In this document: positions 25,192 to 37,798 of the stretch, piece after piece
How positions within the stretch are numbered: the stretch's first letter is position 1
Layout of the letters: each line of letters opens with the position of its first letter
DNA from: Geomonas limicola
Lineage (GTDB): Bacteria > Desulfobacterota > Desulfuromonadia > Geobacterales > Geobacteraceae
NCBI RefSeq assembly: GCF_014193675.1
Contig: NZ_BLXZ01000004.1
Location: forward strand, 124,001-188,000
DNA: 64,000 bases
Direction: 5' to 3'
Position numbers and translations under genes: made by a program
Notes under the pieces: generated by a model
What the model saw: the letters and a program-made list of their open reading frames with translations, nothing else
Told to the model about the DNA's origin: nothing
The model's database searches: none

Positions 25192-27969
25192 ATGGATTAC
25201 AAGGATACGCTCAACCTGCCCCAGACCAATTTCCCGATGAAGGGAAATCTTCCCCAGCGCGAACCCGAGATGCTGAAGCAGTGGGAGGAATCCAACCTCT
25301 ACGGCAAGATCGAAGAGGCTGGCAAGGGAAGGCCGCGCTACATCCTGCACGACGGACCTCCCTACGCAAACGGTCACATCCACATCGGCCACGCACTCAA
25401 CAAGATCCTCAAGGACATCGTCCTCAAAAACAAGCGGATGAGCGGCTTCGCGGCCCCGTACGTGCCGGGGTGGGACTGCCACGGTCTCCCCATCGAACTG
25501 CAGGTCGAGAAGAACCTGGGCTCCAAGAAGCACGAGATCTCCAAACTGGAGATGCGCAAGCTCTGCCGCGAGTACGCCCACAAGTTCGTTGCCATCCAGC
25601 GCGCCGAGTTCGAGCGCCTGGGTATCCTCGGCGAGTGGGATGATCCGTACCTGACGCTCGCCAACAGCTACGAGGGGGCGATCGCCCGCGAACTGGCCCG
25701 CTTCGCCGAAAACGGCGGCCTCTACAAGGGAAAGAAGCCGGTGCACTGGTGCTCCTCCTGCGGCACCGCGCTCGCCGAGGCCGAGGTCGAGTACGCCGAC
25801 CACAAGTCCCCGTCCATCTTCGTGAAGTTCGCCATGAAGGATGACCTGGGCGCCTTGATCCCGGCTCTTGCCGGCAAGAAGGCTTCCGTGGTGATCTGGA
25901 CCACCACCCCCTGGACCCTGCCGGCGAACCTTGCCGTCGCGCTGCACCCGGAACTCGAGTACGTCGGGCTCGAGGTGAACGGCGAGGTGCTCATCGTCGC
26001 CGACGGCCTGAAAGAGAGCTTCCTCTCGCAGATCGGCGCCGAAGGGAAGCTGGTCGCCACCTTCTCCTCGAAGCTTTTGGAGCGCAAACTGGCCCGTCAC
26101 CCCTTCCTGGACCAGGATTCGGTGATCCTTTTGGGTGAGCACGTCACCCTGGAAGCCGGCACCGGCGCGGTTCACACCGCCCCCGGCCACGGCCAGGAAG
26201 ACTACGAGCTGGGGCTCAAGGAAGGGCTCGAGATCTACAACCCGGTCGACAACCGCGGCCGTTTCTTCGAGAACATCCCCTTCTTCGCCGGCCAGTTCGT
26301 CTTCGACGCCAACAAGAACGTGATCGAGAAACTGATCGAGGTGGGCGCGCTTTTGAAGACCGCCGAGATCTCGCACTCCTACCCGCACTGCTGGCGTTGC
26401 AAGAAGCCGATCATCTTCCGGGCCACCGAGCAGTGGTTCATCTCCATGGAGAAGAACGGGCTGCGCGAAAGGGCTCTGGCCGAGATCAACAACGTCGCCT
26501 GGATTCCCAAGTGGGGCCGCGAGCGCATCTACGGCATGATCGAGAACCGTCCCGACTGGTGCGTCTCGCGCCAGCGCTCCTGGGGCGTTCCCATCACCGC
26601 CTTCTACTGCAAATCCTGTGGCGAGGTCCTGGCCGACGGCAAGATCATGCACCACGTGGCCGACCTCTTCACCGAGCACAGCTCGGACATCTGGTACGAC
26701 TGGGAAGCCGCCAAGTTCCTGCCGGAAGGGACCATCTGCAAGGCCTGCGGCAAGGGTGAGTTCGACAAGGAGATGGACATCCTCGACGTCTGGTTCGACT
26801 CCGGCGTCTCCCACGCGGCCGTCCTCGAGTTGCGCGACAACCTGGAAAGCCCGGCGGACATGTACCTCGAGGGGAGCGACCAGCATCGTGGCTGGTTCCA
26901 CTCCTCGCTGCTCGCCTCGGTCGGTACCCGCGGCCGCGCCCCCTACAAGAGCGTGCTCACCCACGGCTTCGTCATGGACGGCGCCGGGCGCAAGATGAGC
27001 AAGTCGGTGGGGAACGTGGTGGCGCCCGAAGATGTCATCAAGAAGTTCGGCGCCGACGTGCTGCGCCTTTGGGTCGCGGCACAGGACTACCGTGACGACC
27101 TGAGGATCTCCCAGGAGATCCTGACCCGGCTCTCCGAGAGCTACCGCCGCATCCGGAACACCTTCCGCTACATCCTGGGGAACATCCACGACTTCGATCC
27201 GGCCACCGACCTGGTGCCGGTGAAGGAGATGCCCGAGATCGACCGCTGGGCCATGCACCAGCTGGAGCTTTTGAAAGAGAAGGTGCTCACCGCCTACAAC
27301 GAGAGCGAGTTCCACATCCTCTACCACGCGGTGAACGGCTTCTGCACCGTCGAGATGAGCGCCTTCTACCTCGACATCCTGAAAGACCGGGTCTACACCT
27401 CGAAGGGGAGCTCCCTGGCCCGCCGCAGCGCGCAGACCGTCATGTACACCATCCTGGACAACCTGGTGCGCATGGTGGCGCCGGTACTCTCCTTCACTGC
27501 CGACGAGGTCTGGGCGGAGCTTCCGGGCAAGCGCGAGGCGAGCGTGCACACGGCACTCTTCCCGGCGCTCACCCCCGAGTGCAAGGACGCTCCCCTCGAA
27601 GGACGTTGGGAGAAGATGATCAAGGTGCGTGGCGAGGTTTCCAAGGCTCTGGAACTGGCGCGCGTGAAGAAGGTGATCGGTCACTCGCTGGACGCCGCCG
27701 TGGCCATCAAGGCAAGCGGCGAGACCGCGGATCTCCTGAAGGAATTCGTAGGCGAACTGGCCAGCATCTTCATCGTTTCCAAGGCCGAACTGGTCGAGGA
27801 ACTTTCCGGCGAGGATGTCTACCGTTCGGAAGGTGGCGAGGCGCTGGAGGTCGTGGTTACTGCGGCTCCCGGCGAGAAGTGCGAGCGCTGCTGGTGCTAC
27901 GACGAGACCATCGGCCAGAACACCGAGCACCCGACGCTCTGTCCGAAGTGCCTGGCGGCGGTTGAATAA
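25192..27969 (+). CDS. ileS: Isoleucyl-tRNA synthetase
   Basis: Class I aminoacyl-tRNA synthetase charging tRNA-Ile, 925 residues. The HIGH-type motif is GHIHIGH at residues 61-67 and KMSKS is at 601-605. The editing domain contains [14 protein letters not shown]. The C-terminal zinc-binding pair CERCWC...CPKC marks the bacterial type. GGAGG precedes the ATG. lspA follows within 50 nt on the same strand, the usual ileS-lspA pairing. Confidence 0.98.
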   Translation: MDYKDTLNLPQTNFPMKGNLPQREPEMLKQWEESNLYGKIEEAGKGRPRYILHDGPPYANGHIHIGHALNKILKDIVLKNKRMSGFAAPYVPGWDCHGLPIELQVEKNLGSKKHEISKLEMRKLCREYAHKFVAIQRAEFERLGILGEWDDPYLTLANSYEGAIARELARFAENGGLYKGKKPVHWCSSCGTALAEAEVEYADHKSPSIFVKFAMKDDLGALIPALAGKKASVVIWTTTPWTLPANLAVALHPELEYVGLEVNGEVLIVADGLKESFLSQIGAEGKLVATFSSKLLERKLARHPFLDQDSVILLGEHVTLEAGTGAVHTAPGHGQEDYELGLKEGLEIYNPVDNRGRFFENIPFFAGQFVFDANKNVIEKLIEVGALLKTAEISHSYPHCWRCKKPIIFRATEQWFISMEKNGLRERALAEINNVAWIPKWGRERIYGMIENRPDWCVSRQRSWGVPITAFYCKSCGEVLADGKIMHHVADLFTEHSSDIWYDWEAAKFLPEGTICKACGKGEFDKEMDILDVWFDSGVSHAAVLELRDNLESPADMYLEGSDQHRGWFHSSLLASVGTRGRAPYKSVLTHGFVMDGAGRKMSKSVGNVVAPEDVIKKFGADVLRLWVAAQDYRDDLRISQEILTRLSESYRRIRNTFRYILGNIHDFDPATDLVPVKEMPEIDRWAMHQLELLKEKVLTAYNESEFHILYHAVNGFCTVEMSAFYLDILKDRVYTSKGSSLARRSAQTVMYTILDNLVRMVAPVLSFTADEVWAELPGKREASVHTALFPALTPECKDAPLEGRWEKMIKVRGEVSKALELARVKKVIGHSLDAAVAIKASGETADLLKEFVGELASIFIVSKAELVEELSGEDVYRSEGGEALEVVVTAAPGEKCERCWCYDETIGQNTEHPTLCPKCLAAVE

Positions 27970-27999
27970 GGGCTCGGGCCTCAATTTCAGAACAAGGAA

Positions 28000-28503
28000 A
28001 TGGAAACGACCTTAATGGCTTTCAGATATCGGATACTGCTCATCGTCTCGCTGTTGGTGCTGGTCGCGGACCAGGCGAGCAAGATATTCATCGATCGCAG
28101 CATGATGCTGCACAGTTCGATCCCGGTCATCCCGAATTTCTTCAGCATCACCTATCTGCGTAACAGGGGTGCGGCGTTCGGGATCCTGGCCAACTCCGCG
28201 TACCGCCTGCCGTTCTTCCTGCTGGTTTCCGCCGTTGCCATCTGCGTCATCGTAGTGGTGATCAAGAAGCTGCGCGAGGATCAGAAGCTGGCGGCGGTGT
28301 CCCTGTCGCTCATCTTCTCCGGTGCCCTGGGGAACGTGATCGACCGGATCCGGCTGGGCGAGGTGATCGACTTCCTTGATGCCCACTGGTACAACCACCA
28401 CTGGCCCGCCTTCAACATCGCCGACTCCGCGATCTGCGTCGGGGTGTTCCTGCTGGCGATCGACATGTACCTCGAGGAGAAACGGGCCAAGGGGAAGCAG
28501 TAG
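28000..28503 (+). CDS. lspA: Lipoprotein signal peptidase (signal peptidase II)
   Basis: Inner-membrane aspartyl protease that removes the signal peptide of diacylglyceryl-prolipoproteins. The product is 162-167 residues with four membrane helices. Catalytic [13 protein letters not shown] in GNVIDRI and FNIADSAI; NRGAAFG is the other conserved block. The start is ambiguous: ATG 28000 has AAGGAA too close, ATG 28015 (MAFRYRILL) has it rather far. It is probably cotranscribed with ileS and is followed by a hairpin terminator. Confidence 0.96.
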   Translation: METTLMAFRYRILLIVSLLVLVADQASKIFIDRSMMLHSSIPVIPNFFSITYLRNRGAAFGILANSAYRLPFFLLVSAVAICVIVVVIKKLREDQKLAAVSLSLIFSGALGNVIDRIRLGEVIDFLDAHWYNHHWPAFNIADSAICVGVFLLAIDMYLEEKRAKGKQ

Positions 28504-28541
28504 GAAAGACATTTACGCGCCTTGCGCTGCTGGAATAGCAA

Positions 28542-28573
28542 AAAGGGGATGCCCGTGAAGAGCATCCCCTTTC
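28542..28573 (+). terminator. Terminator after lspA
   Basis: AAAGGGGATGC pairs with GCATCCCCTTT over 11 bp around a short loop, followed by CTCATTT. It can also serve the convergent minus-strand run ending at ybgC. Confidence 0.7.
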
Positions 28574-28635
28574 TCATTTGTGCGTTACCGAACCATTAAC
28601 CCTTCGCCCTCCGGGAGAGGGGACAAGAAAACCAC

Positions 28636-29034
28636 TCACTCCGCCACGGTCTGCGAAGCGAGCAGCTCCCGCAATTCCACCGGCAGCCTCCTGGCGCGCA
28701 TCCCTTCCCCAACGCAGGCGAGCGTCACCTTGGCATCCACCAAAAGCTTGTGGTCCGCCTTCCGGAACACCTTCTGCCCCAACACGAAGCTTGTGTTCTT
28801 CACCGTGAAAACCACCGTCTCCACATCCAGCAGGTCGTCCAGCCTGGCGGGTGCCCGGTAGTTGATCTCGATGGCCACTACGGGAAAGATGATCCCGGCA
28901 TCGTGCATCTCCTGCACGGACAGGCCGTAGCCGCGCAGGTACTCGCTGCGGGCACGCTCCAGGTAGCGCAGGTAGTTGGCGTGGTACACCACCCCGCCGG
29001 CATCGGTATCTTCGTAATAGATGCGCACGTCCAT
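28636..29034 (-). CDS. ybgC: YbgC-family acyl-CoA thioesterase
   Basis: Hot-dog-fold thioesterase of 132 residues acting on short or medium acyl-CoA; in many proteobacteria it is linked to the Tol-Pal system or phospholipid metabolism. The active-site motif is YYEDTDAGGVVYHANY with Asp11 and His18. Its ATG overlaps the glnE stop by one base (TGATG), with GGAGGAAAC upstream, so translation is coupled to glnE. It is the last gene of the minus-strand run. Confidence 0.92.
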   Translation of the reverse strand: MDVRIYYEDTDAGGVVYHANYLRYLERARSEYLRGYGLSVQEMHDAGIIFPVVAIEINYRAPARLDDLLDVETVVFTVKNTSFVLGQKVFRKADHKLLVDAKVTLACVGEGMRARRLPVELRELLASQTVAE

Positions 29035-32000
29035 CAGTTTGTTTCCTCCTGGACCAGCACCTTGTGGTACACGGCGCGCACCGCCGAGGTGACCCGCTCG
29101 TAGTCGGCCATCAGCACCTCGCCTGGGTTCTTCAAAAGTGGGTCGTAGCCCAGACGGCGCGCCAGCTTGTTCAGGTAGTGCAATGGCCCGCCCAGGTCGT
29201 TCATCGAGTTGTCGTGAATGAGCCGCAGCCGGTTCTCGAGACGGCGCAGAAACCGGTACCCTTCGCCAAGTGGTGCGAAATCCTCGTCCGTGACGATCCC
29301 CTGCCGGTGCATCGCATCGAGGGCCGCCAGCGTGGTGCAGTTGCGGATATCAACATGCTCGCAACCGTGGCAGAGCTGCAGGTACTGCACGGTGAACTCG
29401 ACGTCCACCATGCCGCCGCGCCCGGTCTTGATGTTGTAGCTTCCCGTGGTCTCCTTGGCGAGCTCGTTCTCCATGCGCATGCGCAGCCGGTGGATTTCCT
29501 TGCGCACCGAGTCGTCGGCCCCGCCGCCGTAGACCGTCCCCTCGACGACGTGCCCGATCGCCGCCCGTAGCGCAGGGGTTCCGTAGATGACGCGGGCCTT
29601 GGTGAGCGCCTGGCGCTCCCAGATCTGCGCTTCACTGCCATGGTAGTTCTGGAAGGATTCCAGCGAGGTGACCAGGGGGCCGGCGTTCCCGGAGGGGCGC
29701 AGCCGGGTGTCGATCTTGTACACGAACCCCTCGCGGGTCTGGGTGGTGAGGATCATGATGATCTTCTGCCCCAATTTGGCGAAGTACTCCCGGTTGGTGA
29801 TGCTCTTCTCGCCGTCCGTCATCCCCTGGCCGTCGTAGATGTAGATGATGTCCAGGTCCGAGTGGTAGTTGAGCTCGTGCCCGCCCAGTTTCCCCATCCC
29901 CAATATGGCGAAGGAGGCTTCACGGCTCGTGCCGTCTTCTCCCTGCACCCGCGGCTTGCCGAAACGCGCCAGCTCCTGGGTAGCCAGGCGGCAGGCGGCG
30001 GAGAGGCAGACCTCGGCCAGGTGGGTGAGCTGCAGCGCCACCTCGGGCTGGGCCATCTTGCCGTGGATGTCGTTCATGCCGATGCGCAGGAACTCCTCGT
30101 TGCGGTAGCGGCGCATGGCGTCCAGCTGTTCCTCGAAATCGGCCGCCTGGGTGAGCAGGGAGTCGAGCTCGGCGGCCATGGCGTCGCGCTCCTTCTGCAA
30201 AAAGGCGTAGCCGCGGGTGATCATGCTGTCCAGCAGCTCCGGGTGCCCGATCAGGATCTTGGAGAGGAACTCGGACATGCCGAACATCGAGGTGAGCAGC
30301 TTCAGGATGTCGCGGTTCTCGGCCAACAGCGCGTAGAGCGAGGAGCGGGTGCGCAGGCTGGTGAGGAAGCGCTCCAGGTTGGCGAGCGCCAGGTCGGGGT
30401 CCGGTGCGGCGAAGACCTCCTGCAGGAAGAGCGGTGCGATCTTCTCGAGGAGCCGCCGGCCGCGCTCGGTGAGGTTCAGCTTGGGCGGCCCGTCGCGCAG
30501 GATGACCAGGTTGTCGTAGCCGACGTCCACGTTCTCGAAGCGCCGCTCGGCGAGCATGTCCTTGATGAGGTCGGGATCGGCCTTCGGGTCGAAGAAGAAG
30601 TAGATCTCCGACGCTACCTCCTCCTTGATCCGCTCGTCGCGCGACAGGAAAAGATCGCCGTAGATGGCGGAGACGCTGGCGCGGTGTGCCTCGAGTGCCT
30701 CGGCGAAGCGCTCGGGACCGTCCTGCCGCAAGAAGCCGCAGCGCCGGGCCAGCGCGCGCATCTCGTCCTCTTTGCGGGGGAGAGAGTGGGTCTGGCGCTC
30801 CTGAACTACCTGGATGCGGTGCTCGACGGTGCGCAGGAACCGGTAGGCCTCGGCGAGCGAGGTGCAGTCGGCCTCCTTGACGATGCGCGAGTCGCGCAGG
30901 GTGGCCAGCGCCTTCAGGGAGTTCTTCTCGCGGAGCTTGGGATTTTTCCCGGCATAGACCAGCTGCAGTGCCTGGATGAAGAACTCGATCTCCCGGATGC
31001 CGCCGCGCCCGAGCTTGATGTTGATCTCGCCTTCCTGGGAGCGAGCCAGCGAGGCGTCGATCTTCTTCTTCATCGACATCATGTCCTCGATCAGGTTGTA
31101 GTCGAGGTAGCGCCGGTAGATGAAGGGATCGAGAGCTGCCAGGATCCGCTCGCCCAGCTCCAGGGAGCCGGCAACCGGCCGCGCCTTGAGCATCGCGGAA
31201 CGCTCCCAGGACTGCCCCCAGGACTCGTAGTAGACCTCGGCAGAGCGCATGGAGCAGGCGAGGTCGCCCCCCTTGCCGTCGGGCCTAAGCCCCATGTCGA
31301 CGCGGAAGACGAAGCCGTCCGCGGTGACCTGCGAGATGGCGCGGCTCACCATCTCGGCGAGTTTCACGAAGAAGGCGTGCAGCGAGATGATCCCCTTCAT
31401 CCCGCCGCGGCCGTCGGCGATACCGGTAGTTTCGCCGTTGTCCGAGGAGTAGAAGTAGATGAGGTCGATGTCGGAGGAGAAGTTGAGCTCGCGCCCGCCC
31501 AGTTTCCCCATCCCCATGATGGTGAACTCGGCTTCCAGGGTGCCGTCTGCGCCGCGCTCCATCGGGATGCCGTGCTCCATGACCAGGTCGCGCCGGGCAG
31601 CCTCGTAGGCGATCTGCAGGGTGGCGGAGGCGAGGGCGGCCAGTTCGGCGGTGACCTCCTCGAGAGTGGCGAGGCCGTTCAGGTCGCGGGCGGCGATGCG
31701 CAGGATCTCGGCATACTTGAACCGGCGCAGCAGGGGGAAGACGTCCTGGTAGCCGGCATCGGCCGGGACCTGGCTGCGCAGGGCGTCCAGCATCTCGCTC
31801 TCGCTGCGCGACCGCATGATGTCGCGAACCAGCAAAAGGCGCGGCAGGTAGCTGGAATCCTTGCAGATGATGTTGGTGAGGAACGGGGAGGAGCCGCAGA
31901 TGTTCATCAACTGCGCGACTCGCGAGTGCTTGGAGAGAATCTCGAGGAAAGCGTTACGCTCGGCGACCTGGCCGATCCGCTCGATGCCGTTCAAGGCCAT

Positions 32001-32197
32001 GTCGGGGAGCGGGGCGGCCAGGGAGGCCAGCGCCAGTTCGCTAACCTGCTCGGGAGGGATGAGCTCCGCGAGCAGGCGCAGGTTTTCGGTAGATCGGGAA
32101 CCGTAGCTGAAACCGTTTTGTTCCAGCAGTTCGGGGAGACCGACACAGCCCTCTTTCAGGCAGGCCAGCAGCGTACTGGCGAAGTCGGCCAGGGGGT

Positions 32198-32201
<4 letters not shown>
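29034..32201 (-). CDS. glnE: Glutamine synthetase adenylyltransferase/adenylyl-removing enzyme
   Basis: Bifunctional cytoplasmic enzyme of 1055 residues that adenylylates and deadenylylates glutamine synthetase in response to PII and glutamine. Two nucleotidyltransferase domains are visible: N-terminal [20 protein letters not shown] and C-terminal [20 protein letters not shown], each followed by a helical GlnD-type domain. Its ATG overlaps the mtnA stop by 4 nt (ATGA) and its stop overlaps ybgC. Length is somewhat above the enterobacterial enzyme (about 945). Confidence 0.97.
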
Positions 32202-33238
<1,037 letters not shown>

Positions 33239-33306
33239 TGCGTAGTTACCTCAGGTGCAGCAGGTTTGTAGAGTTCTTCGTCGGGCCGATCGGACCGATT
33301 GGGGCA

Positions 33307-34746
33307 TTACCCCTGAAGCTTCTTGAGCAAAAGCTCGTTGACGACGCCCGGGTTGGCCTTGCCCTTGGAGGCCTTCATCACCTGCCCCACGAAGAAGCCG
33401 AAGAGCTTGTCCTTGCCGCTGCGGTACTCGGCAACCTGGCCTGCCTCGCGCGCCAGCACCTCGTCGATGATCGCCTCGATGGCGCTGGTGTCGGAAACCT
33501 GCACCAGACCCTTCTCGGCCACGATCTCCTCGGGCTTTTTGCCGGTCTTGTACATCTCGTCGAAGACGGTCTTGGCGATCTTGCCGGAGATGGTCCCTTT
33601 TTCGACCAGCTTCAAGAGCTCGGCGAGCTGTGCCGGCGAGACCGGCGACTCGGTGACCTCCTTGCCGTCGTCGTTGAGGGCACGGGTCAGCTCCCCCATC
33701 ACCCAGTTGGAGACCGTTTTCGCCTGCGGGAAGAGCCCCAGGGTCTCCTCGAAGTACTCGGCCAGCTCGCGGCTCGCGGTCAGCACCTCGACGTCGTACT
33801 CGGGGAGCCCCAGGTCTGCGGTGAAGCGGGCCCGCTTGGCGTCCGGAAGCTCGGGGAGGCTCTCACGCACCTGGTCGATCCAGGCCTGGTCGACGATCAC
33901 GGGGACGAGGTCCGGATCCGGGAAGTAACGGTAATCGTGGGCTTCTTCCTTGCCGCGCATCGAACGGGTGGTGCCGGTGTTGGGATCGAACAGGCGGGTC
34001 TCCTGGACCACCTTGCCACCGTCGTCCAGGATCTCGGCCTGGCGCTCCATCTCGTACTCGATCGCCTGCTTGATGAAGCGGAAGGAGTTGATGTTCTTAA
34101 GCTCCGCGCGGGTACCGAAGACGCTGGAACCGACCGGCATGAGCGAGACGTTGGCGTCGCAGCGGAAGCTCCCTTCCTCGAGGTTGCCGTCGCAGATCCC
34201 CAGGTAGCGCACGATCTCGTGCAGCTTCTTCAGGTAAGCGATCGCCTCGTCGGGGGAGCGCATGTCGGGCTCCGAGACCACCTCGAGAAGCGGGGTGCAG
34301 GCGCGGTTCAGGTCGACGCAGGAATCGTCGCCGATGCCGGCCACGTCGGCGTGCACCAGCTTGCCGGCGTCCTCTTCCATGTGGATGCGGGTGATGCCGA
34401 TCCGCTTCTTGACGCCGTCCACCTCGATGTCCAGGTGGCCGTTCAGGCAGATGGGGAGGTCGAACTGGCTGATCTGGTACCCCTTGGGGAGGTCCGGGTA
34501 GAAGTAGTTCTTGCGGGCGAAGATCGAGCGGGGCGCGATGGAGCAGTTGGTGGCGAGACCGGCGCGGATGGCGTAGTCCACCACCTTCTGGTTCAGGACC
34601 GGCAGCGCTCCCGGAAAGCCCAGGCAGACCGGGCAGGTCTGCGAGTTGGGGGAGGAACCGAAGCGGGTCGAGCAGCCGCAGAAGATCTTGGTGTTGGTGG
34701 TGAGCTGGGTGTGCACCTCAAGCCCGATGACAACCTGATATTTCAT
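33307..34746 (-). CDS. gatB: Aspartyl/glutamyl-tRNA amidotransferase subunit B
   Basis: The kinase/tRNA-binding subunit of GatCAB, which converts Glu-tRNA-Gln or Asp-tRNA-Asn to the amidated form. The product is 479 residues: a cradle domain ([32 protein letters not shown] with zinc cysteines), the EDAGK motif and a C-terminal YqeY-like tail. I chose the ATG at 34746 (MKYQVV), with GGAG about nine bases upstream, over an open frame reaching 34794. gatA is upstream on the same strand, separated by a repeat element. Confidence 0.97.
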   Translation of the reverse strand: MKYQVVIGLEVHTQLTTNTKIFCGCSTRFGSSPNSQTCPVCLGFPGALPVLNQKVVDYAIRAGLATNCSIAPRSIFARKNYFYPDLPKGYQISQFDLPICLNGHLDIEVDGVKKRIGITRIHMEEDAGKLVHADVAGIGDDSCVDLNRACTPLLEVVSEPDMRSPDEAIAYLKKLHEIVRYLGICDGNLEEGSFRCDANVSLMPVGSSVFGTRAELKNINSFRFIKQAIEYEMERQAEILDDGGKVVQETRLFDPNTGTTRSMRGKEEAHDYRYFPDPDLVPVIVDQAWIDQVRESLPELPDAKRARFTADLGLPEYDVEVLTASRELAEYFEETLGLFPQAKTVSNWVMGELTRALNDDGKEVTESPVSPAQLAELLKLVEKGTISGKIAKTVFDEMYKTGKKPEEIVAEKGLVQVSDTSAIEAIIDEVLAREAGQVAEYRSGKDKLFGFFVGQVMKASKGKANPGVVNELLLKKLQG

Positions 34747-34782
34747 AGATGAACTCCAGGAGTTAAATGCAAAAGCTACTAA

Positions 34783-34886
34783 AGCACTCACCACAGGGGG
34801 GACAGAGGGTCACAGAGGAAAACCAAAAAACAGAAGTCATCTTTTGCCTTTCCTCTGTGTACCTTGTGCGCCTCTGTGGTCAGGGC
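34783..34886. repeat. Dispersed long imperfect inverted repeat between gatA and gatB
   Basis: TCACCACAGGGGGGACAGAG...CACAGAGG is complementary to CCTCTGTGTACC...GCCTCTGTGGTC about 60 bases later. It is the best copy here of a family also seen near 2991 and 18646. A U-rich end (GGGCTTTTTT) on the plus strand gives it a terminator-like look, but in the orientation opposite to the genes. Confidence 0.6.
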
Positions 34887-34890
34887 TTTT

Positions 34891-36348
34891 TTACAGTGCC
34901 GGCTTCTTCTTGTGCCAGTCGGTCTCGCGCTCGAAAGCGTACGCCGCGTTCAGGATCGACTGCTCGCCGAAAGGACGCCCAACGAGCTGCAGCCCGATGG
35001 GGAGCCCGGCTGCCGAGAGCCCGGCGGGAATCGACATGCCGCAGGTGCCGGCCAGGTTCACCGGAATCGTGAAGATGTCGGAGAGGTACATCTGCAAGGG
35101 ATCCGCCAGTTTCTCGCCGATCTTGAAGGCCGGGGTCGGCGCAACCGGGGTCAAGAGCACGTCCACGTCCTCGAACGCCTTCAGGAAGTCCTGCATGATC
35201 AGGGTGCGCACCTTCTGGGCCTTCAGGTAGTAGGCGTCGTAGTACCCGGAGGAGAGTGCGTAGGTTCCCAGCATGATGCGGCGCTTCACCTCGGAGCCGA
35301 ACCCCTCGGCGCGGCTCTTGGCGAACATCTCGGTAAGGCCGCGGGCGGCCTCGCTGCGGTGACCGAAACGGACCCCTTCGTAGCGCGCCAGGTTGGAGCT
35401 CGCCTCGGCGGTAGCGATCAGGTAGTAGGTGGCCACGGCGTACTCGGTGTGCGGCAGGCTCACCTCGCGGATCTCGGCCCCCAGCGCACGGTAGAGCTCG
35501 ATCGCGCGGTCCAGGGCCTTTTTCACGTCCGGATCGAGACCCTCGATGAAGTACTCCTTGGGAAGGCCGATCTTCAGCCCCTTCACGCCGCCCTCCAGCC
35601 CCGCCAGGTAGTCCGGCACCGGGGTGTTCACCGAGGTGGAGTCCATCGGGTCGTAGCCGGCCACCGCACCCAGCATGATGGCGGCGTCTTTCACGTCGCG
35701 GGTCAGGGGACCTACCTGGTCCAGCGAGGATGCGTAGGCGATGACGCCGTAACGGGATACCCGGCCGTAGGTCGGTTTCAAGCCGACGCAGCCGCAGTGC
35801 GAAGCGGGCTGGCGGATCGAGCCGCCGGTATCGGTACCGAGGGTCGCCATCGCTTCCTGGGCCGCGATGGCGGCAGACGAGCCGCCTGACGAGCCGCCCG
35901 GGATGTACTCGAGGTTCCAGGGGTTGCGGGTCGTGCCGAAGTAGCTCGACTCCGAGGAAGAACCCATGGCGAACTCGTCCTGGTTCAGCTTGCCCAGGAT
36001 GACGGCGCCGCGCTCCTTGAGGCGAGCCACCGCGGTGCCGTCGTAGGGGGGGACGAAGTTGTGCAGGATCTTCGAGCCGCAGGTGGTGCGGATACCCTTG
36101 GTGACGAAGATGTCCTTGAGTCCGACCGGGATGCCGGTCAGCAGGTCGATCTCGCCCTGGGCGATGCGGCGGTCGGCCGCTTCGGCTTCCTTCAGCGCCT
36201 CCTCGGGAGTCACCGTGATGTAGGCGTTAACCCGCTCCTCCACCGCGTCGATGCGGGTCAGCAGGGCCTTGGTCGCCTCGACGCTGGAAAGTTCCTTCGC
36301 CTTCAGTTTCTCGTGCAGTTCGTGTATGGTCAGCTCGAAAATTTCCAT
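34891..36348 (-). CDS. gatA: Aspartyl/glutamyl-tRNA amidotransferase subunit A
   Basis: The amidase subunit of GatCAB, 485 residues, which releases ammonia from glutamine. The amidase-signature Ser-cisSer-Lys triad lies in [10 protein letters not shown] (Lys) and [14 protein letters not shown] (serines). I chose the ATG at 36348 (MEIFELT), nine bases after GGAG. It lies between gatC and gatB in the order C-A-B, with repeat-filled gaps on both sides. Confidence 0.97.
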   Translation of the reverse strand: MEIFELTIHELHEKLKAKELSSVEATKALLTRIDAVEERVNAYITVTPEEALKEAEAADRRIAQGEIDLLTGIPVGLKDIFVTKGIRTTCGSKILHNFVPPYDGTAVARLKERGAVILGKLNQDEFAMGSSSESSYFGTTRNPWNLEYIPGGSSGGSSAAIAAQEAMATLGTDTGGSIRQPASHCGCVGLKPTYGRVSRYGVIAYASSLDQVGPLTRDVKDAAIMLGAVAGYDPMDSTSVNTPVPDYLAGLEGGVKGLKIGLPKEYFIEGLDPDVKKALDRAIELYRALGAEIREVSLPHTEYAVATYYLIATAEASSNLARYEGVRFGHRSEAARGLTEMFAKSRAEGFGSEVKRRIMLGTYALSSGYYDAYYLKAQKVRTLIMQDFLKAFEDVDVLLTPVAPTPAFKIGEKLADPLQMYLSDIFTIPVNLAGTCGMSIPAGLSAAGLPIGLQLVGRPFGEQSILNAAYAFERETDWHKKKPAL

Positions 36349-36387
36349 TGATAACACTCCGGAAAGATAGCAGTTCTTGCGATCGTC

Positions 36388-36450
36388 GCCCCCGGAATAA
36401 GGGGGAATTTACCCCCCACCCCCCGGGAGAGGGGCAGGGGGGAGGGCGGT
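36388..36450. repeat. G/C-rich palindromic repeat between gatC and gatA
   Basis: A run of CCCCC and GGGGG tracts with CCCCCCGGGAGAGGGGCAGG as core. Together with the element at 36481-36520 it fills the gatC-gatA gap. Confidence 0.5.
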
Positions 36451-36480
36451 GCCACGAAGCGAGGCTGTCGGTCCGGCCGG

Positions 36481-36520
36481 CCCCCTCACCCCGACCCTCT
36501 CCCAAAGGCGAGGGGGAGTT
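36481..36520. repeat. G/C-rich palindromic repeat (same family as 6331-6371)
   Basis: CCCCCTCACCCCGACCCTCT followed by CCCAAAGGCGAGGGGGAG. Read on the minus strand it matches the element at 6331-6371 in its GGGGTGAGGGGG part. Confidence 0.5.
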
Positions 36521-36561
36521 AGCACGGGTGCGTGACGAGCCGGTGCAAACCCAGGCAGCCG

Positions 36562-36849
36562 CTACTCGATCACCTTCGGCACCCTGAAGAAGCTCTCGGC
36601 GTGCTTCGGGGCGTTGGCGACGGCGTTTTCCACGCCGATGGAATCCTTAAGGGTGTCCTCCCGGAAGGCGTTTTCCATGGGAACCGCGTGGGAGGTCGGG
36701 ACGATGCCGTCGGTGTTCAAGGTGTTCAGCTTGTCGACGTAGGCGAGGATGCCGTCCATCTGGACGGTGAAGGTGTCCAGCTCGGACTCGGAGAGCTCCA
36801 GTCGGGCGAGCCGGGCTACGTGCTCCACTTCAGCTCTGGTGATCTTCAT
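36562..36849 (-). CDS. gatC: Aspartyl/glutamyl-tRNA amidotransferase subunit C
   Basis: A 95-residue linker subunit that stabilises GatA-GatB. The start MKITRAEVEHVARLARLELS and the end FFRVPKVIE are typical of the family. GGAG precedes the ATG. First of the three gat genes, about 210 nt before gatA with two repeat elements in between. Confidence 0.96.
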   Translation of the reverse strand: MKITRAEVEHVARLARLELSESELDTFTVQMDGILAYVDKLNTLNTDGIVPTSHAVPMENAFREDTLKDSIGVENAVANAPKHAESFFRVPKVIE

Positions 36850-36934
36850 GCAGGCTCCAAGAACGCAAAGCGTCCTGATAATTAAACTAGATAGCGATAT
36901 CTATCATGAAAGGCTGGAAAAGGCAAGGTGAGGG

Positions 36935-37705
36935 CTAGTCCCGCTCCTGCAGGGTTCCGTCGGCAAGGTTGGAAGAGGCACTCTCCACGGTCTCGCCGTT
37001 GGGAAGCTCTGCTACGGTGCGGACCGAGTAGCTGTAACGAACGCCGATCAGCGGGGTCTTGTCCTCGTAGATATTGGCGTTGACCGGTGCCGCGTTGAGC
37101 AGGTTCGTCGGCAGCCCTTTGCCGGCCTCGGCACGGTAGATGTTGTAGCCGGCGAGCTTGCCATTTTCGGGGGGAATGGCCACGAACGAGAGCACCACCG
37201 CGCTCGGTGACGCCGCCGCCTCGAGGACCGGGGGGAGGGGAGGTGTGACCACCGTCCGGCGGGCCCGGTTCGAGTCGCGGCTCTCGCTCCCTTCGGCGCT
37301 TACGGAGCGGATCTTGTACTGGTAGGTCTGGTCTGCCTTCAGGTCGTAGTCGTCGAAGAGGTAGCGGCTTCCGGAGCGGGTGACGTCCTTCAGGTAATCG
37401 AGCCCGACCCGGGCGCGTTCGCTGTAGGCCTCGGGGCAGGTGTCGCAATCCTGGCCTGCGGGGAGCACCACCCGGCGGAACAGGATGAACCCGGCCAGGT
37501 CCTTGAGGCGCGAGCCACCCTCCTCTTTCGTGGGAGCCGACCAGCTTACCTGGAGGAAGTTGCCGCGCTGGGTAGCTGCGAGGTCGGTAACGGGAGCCGG
37601 GACCAGCGCCTCGGGGCGGATCAGGGCCCCGCGCTTGCCGCAGCCGGCCAGGGCAAGGAACAGGCAGAAAAGGAGTGGGAGTACGCTCTTGCGGGTAAGT
37701 GTCAT
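36935..37705 (-). CDS. Lipoprotein with two fibronectin type III-like domains
   Basis: A 256-residue predicted lipoprotein. The lipobox LALAGC places the lipidated cysteine at residue 22 and GKRGAL follows, a start common in small outer-membrane lipoproteins next to argH. Two FnIII-like beta-sandwich domains follow at about 38-145 and 152-250, each with the Y-x-Y-x-I/V-R strand (YQYKIRSVS and YSYSVRTVA). AAGGAG precedes the ATG. Located between argH and gatC on the same strand. No enzymatic motif seen. Confidence 0.85.
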   Translation of the reverse strand: MTLTRKSVLPLLFCLFLALAGCGKRGALIRPEALVPAPVTDLAATQRGNFLQVSWSAPTKEEGGSRLKDLAGFILFRRVVLPAGQDCDTCPEAYSERARVGLDYLKDVTRSGSRYLFDDYDLKADQTYQYKIRSVSAEGSESRDSNRARRTVVTPPLPPVLEAAASPSAVVLSFVAIPPENGKLAGYNIYRAEAGKGLPTNLLNAAPVNANIYEDKTPLIGVRYSYSVRTVAELPNGETVESASSNLADGTLQERD

Positions 37706-37798
37706 GATAAGCCCTCTCCTTTTTGTGCCGGTGCTCTCGCTCCCACGCTCCTGCGTGGTTACGGGAGTGTTGGCCTATTCCTGCCGCTCCGGGCAGGT

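Noticed and set aside
25147..27984. Very long minus-strand open frame (945 codons) opposite ileS
   Set aside because: The plus strand encodes isoleucyl-tRNA synthetase with all motifs; the antisense frame has no family features.
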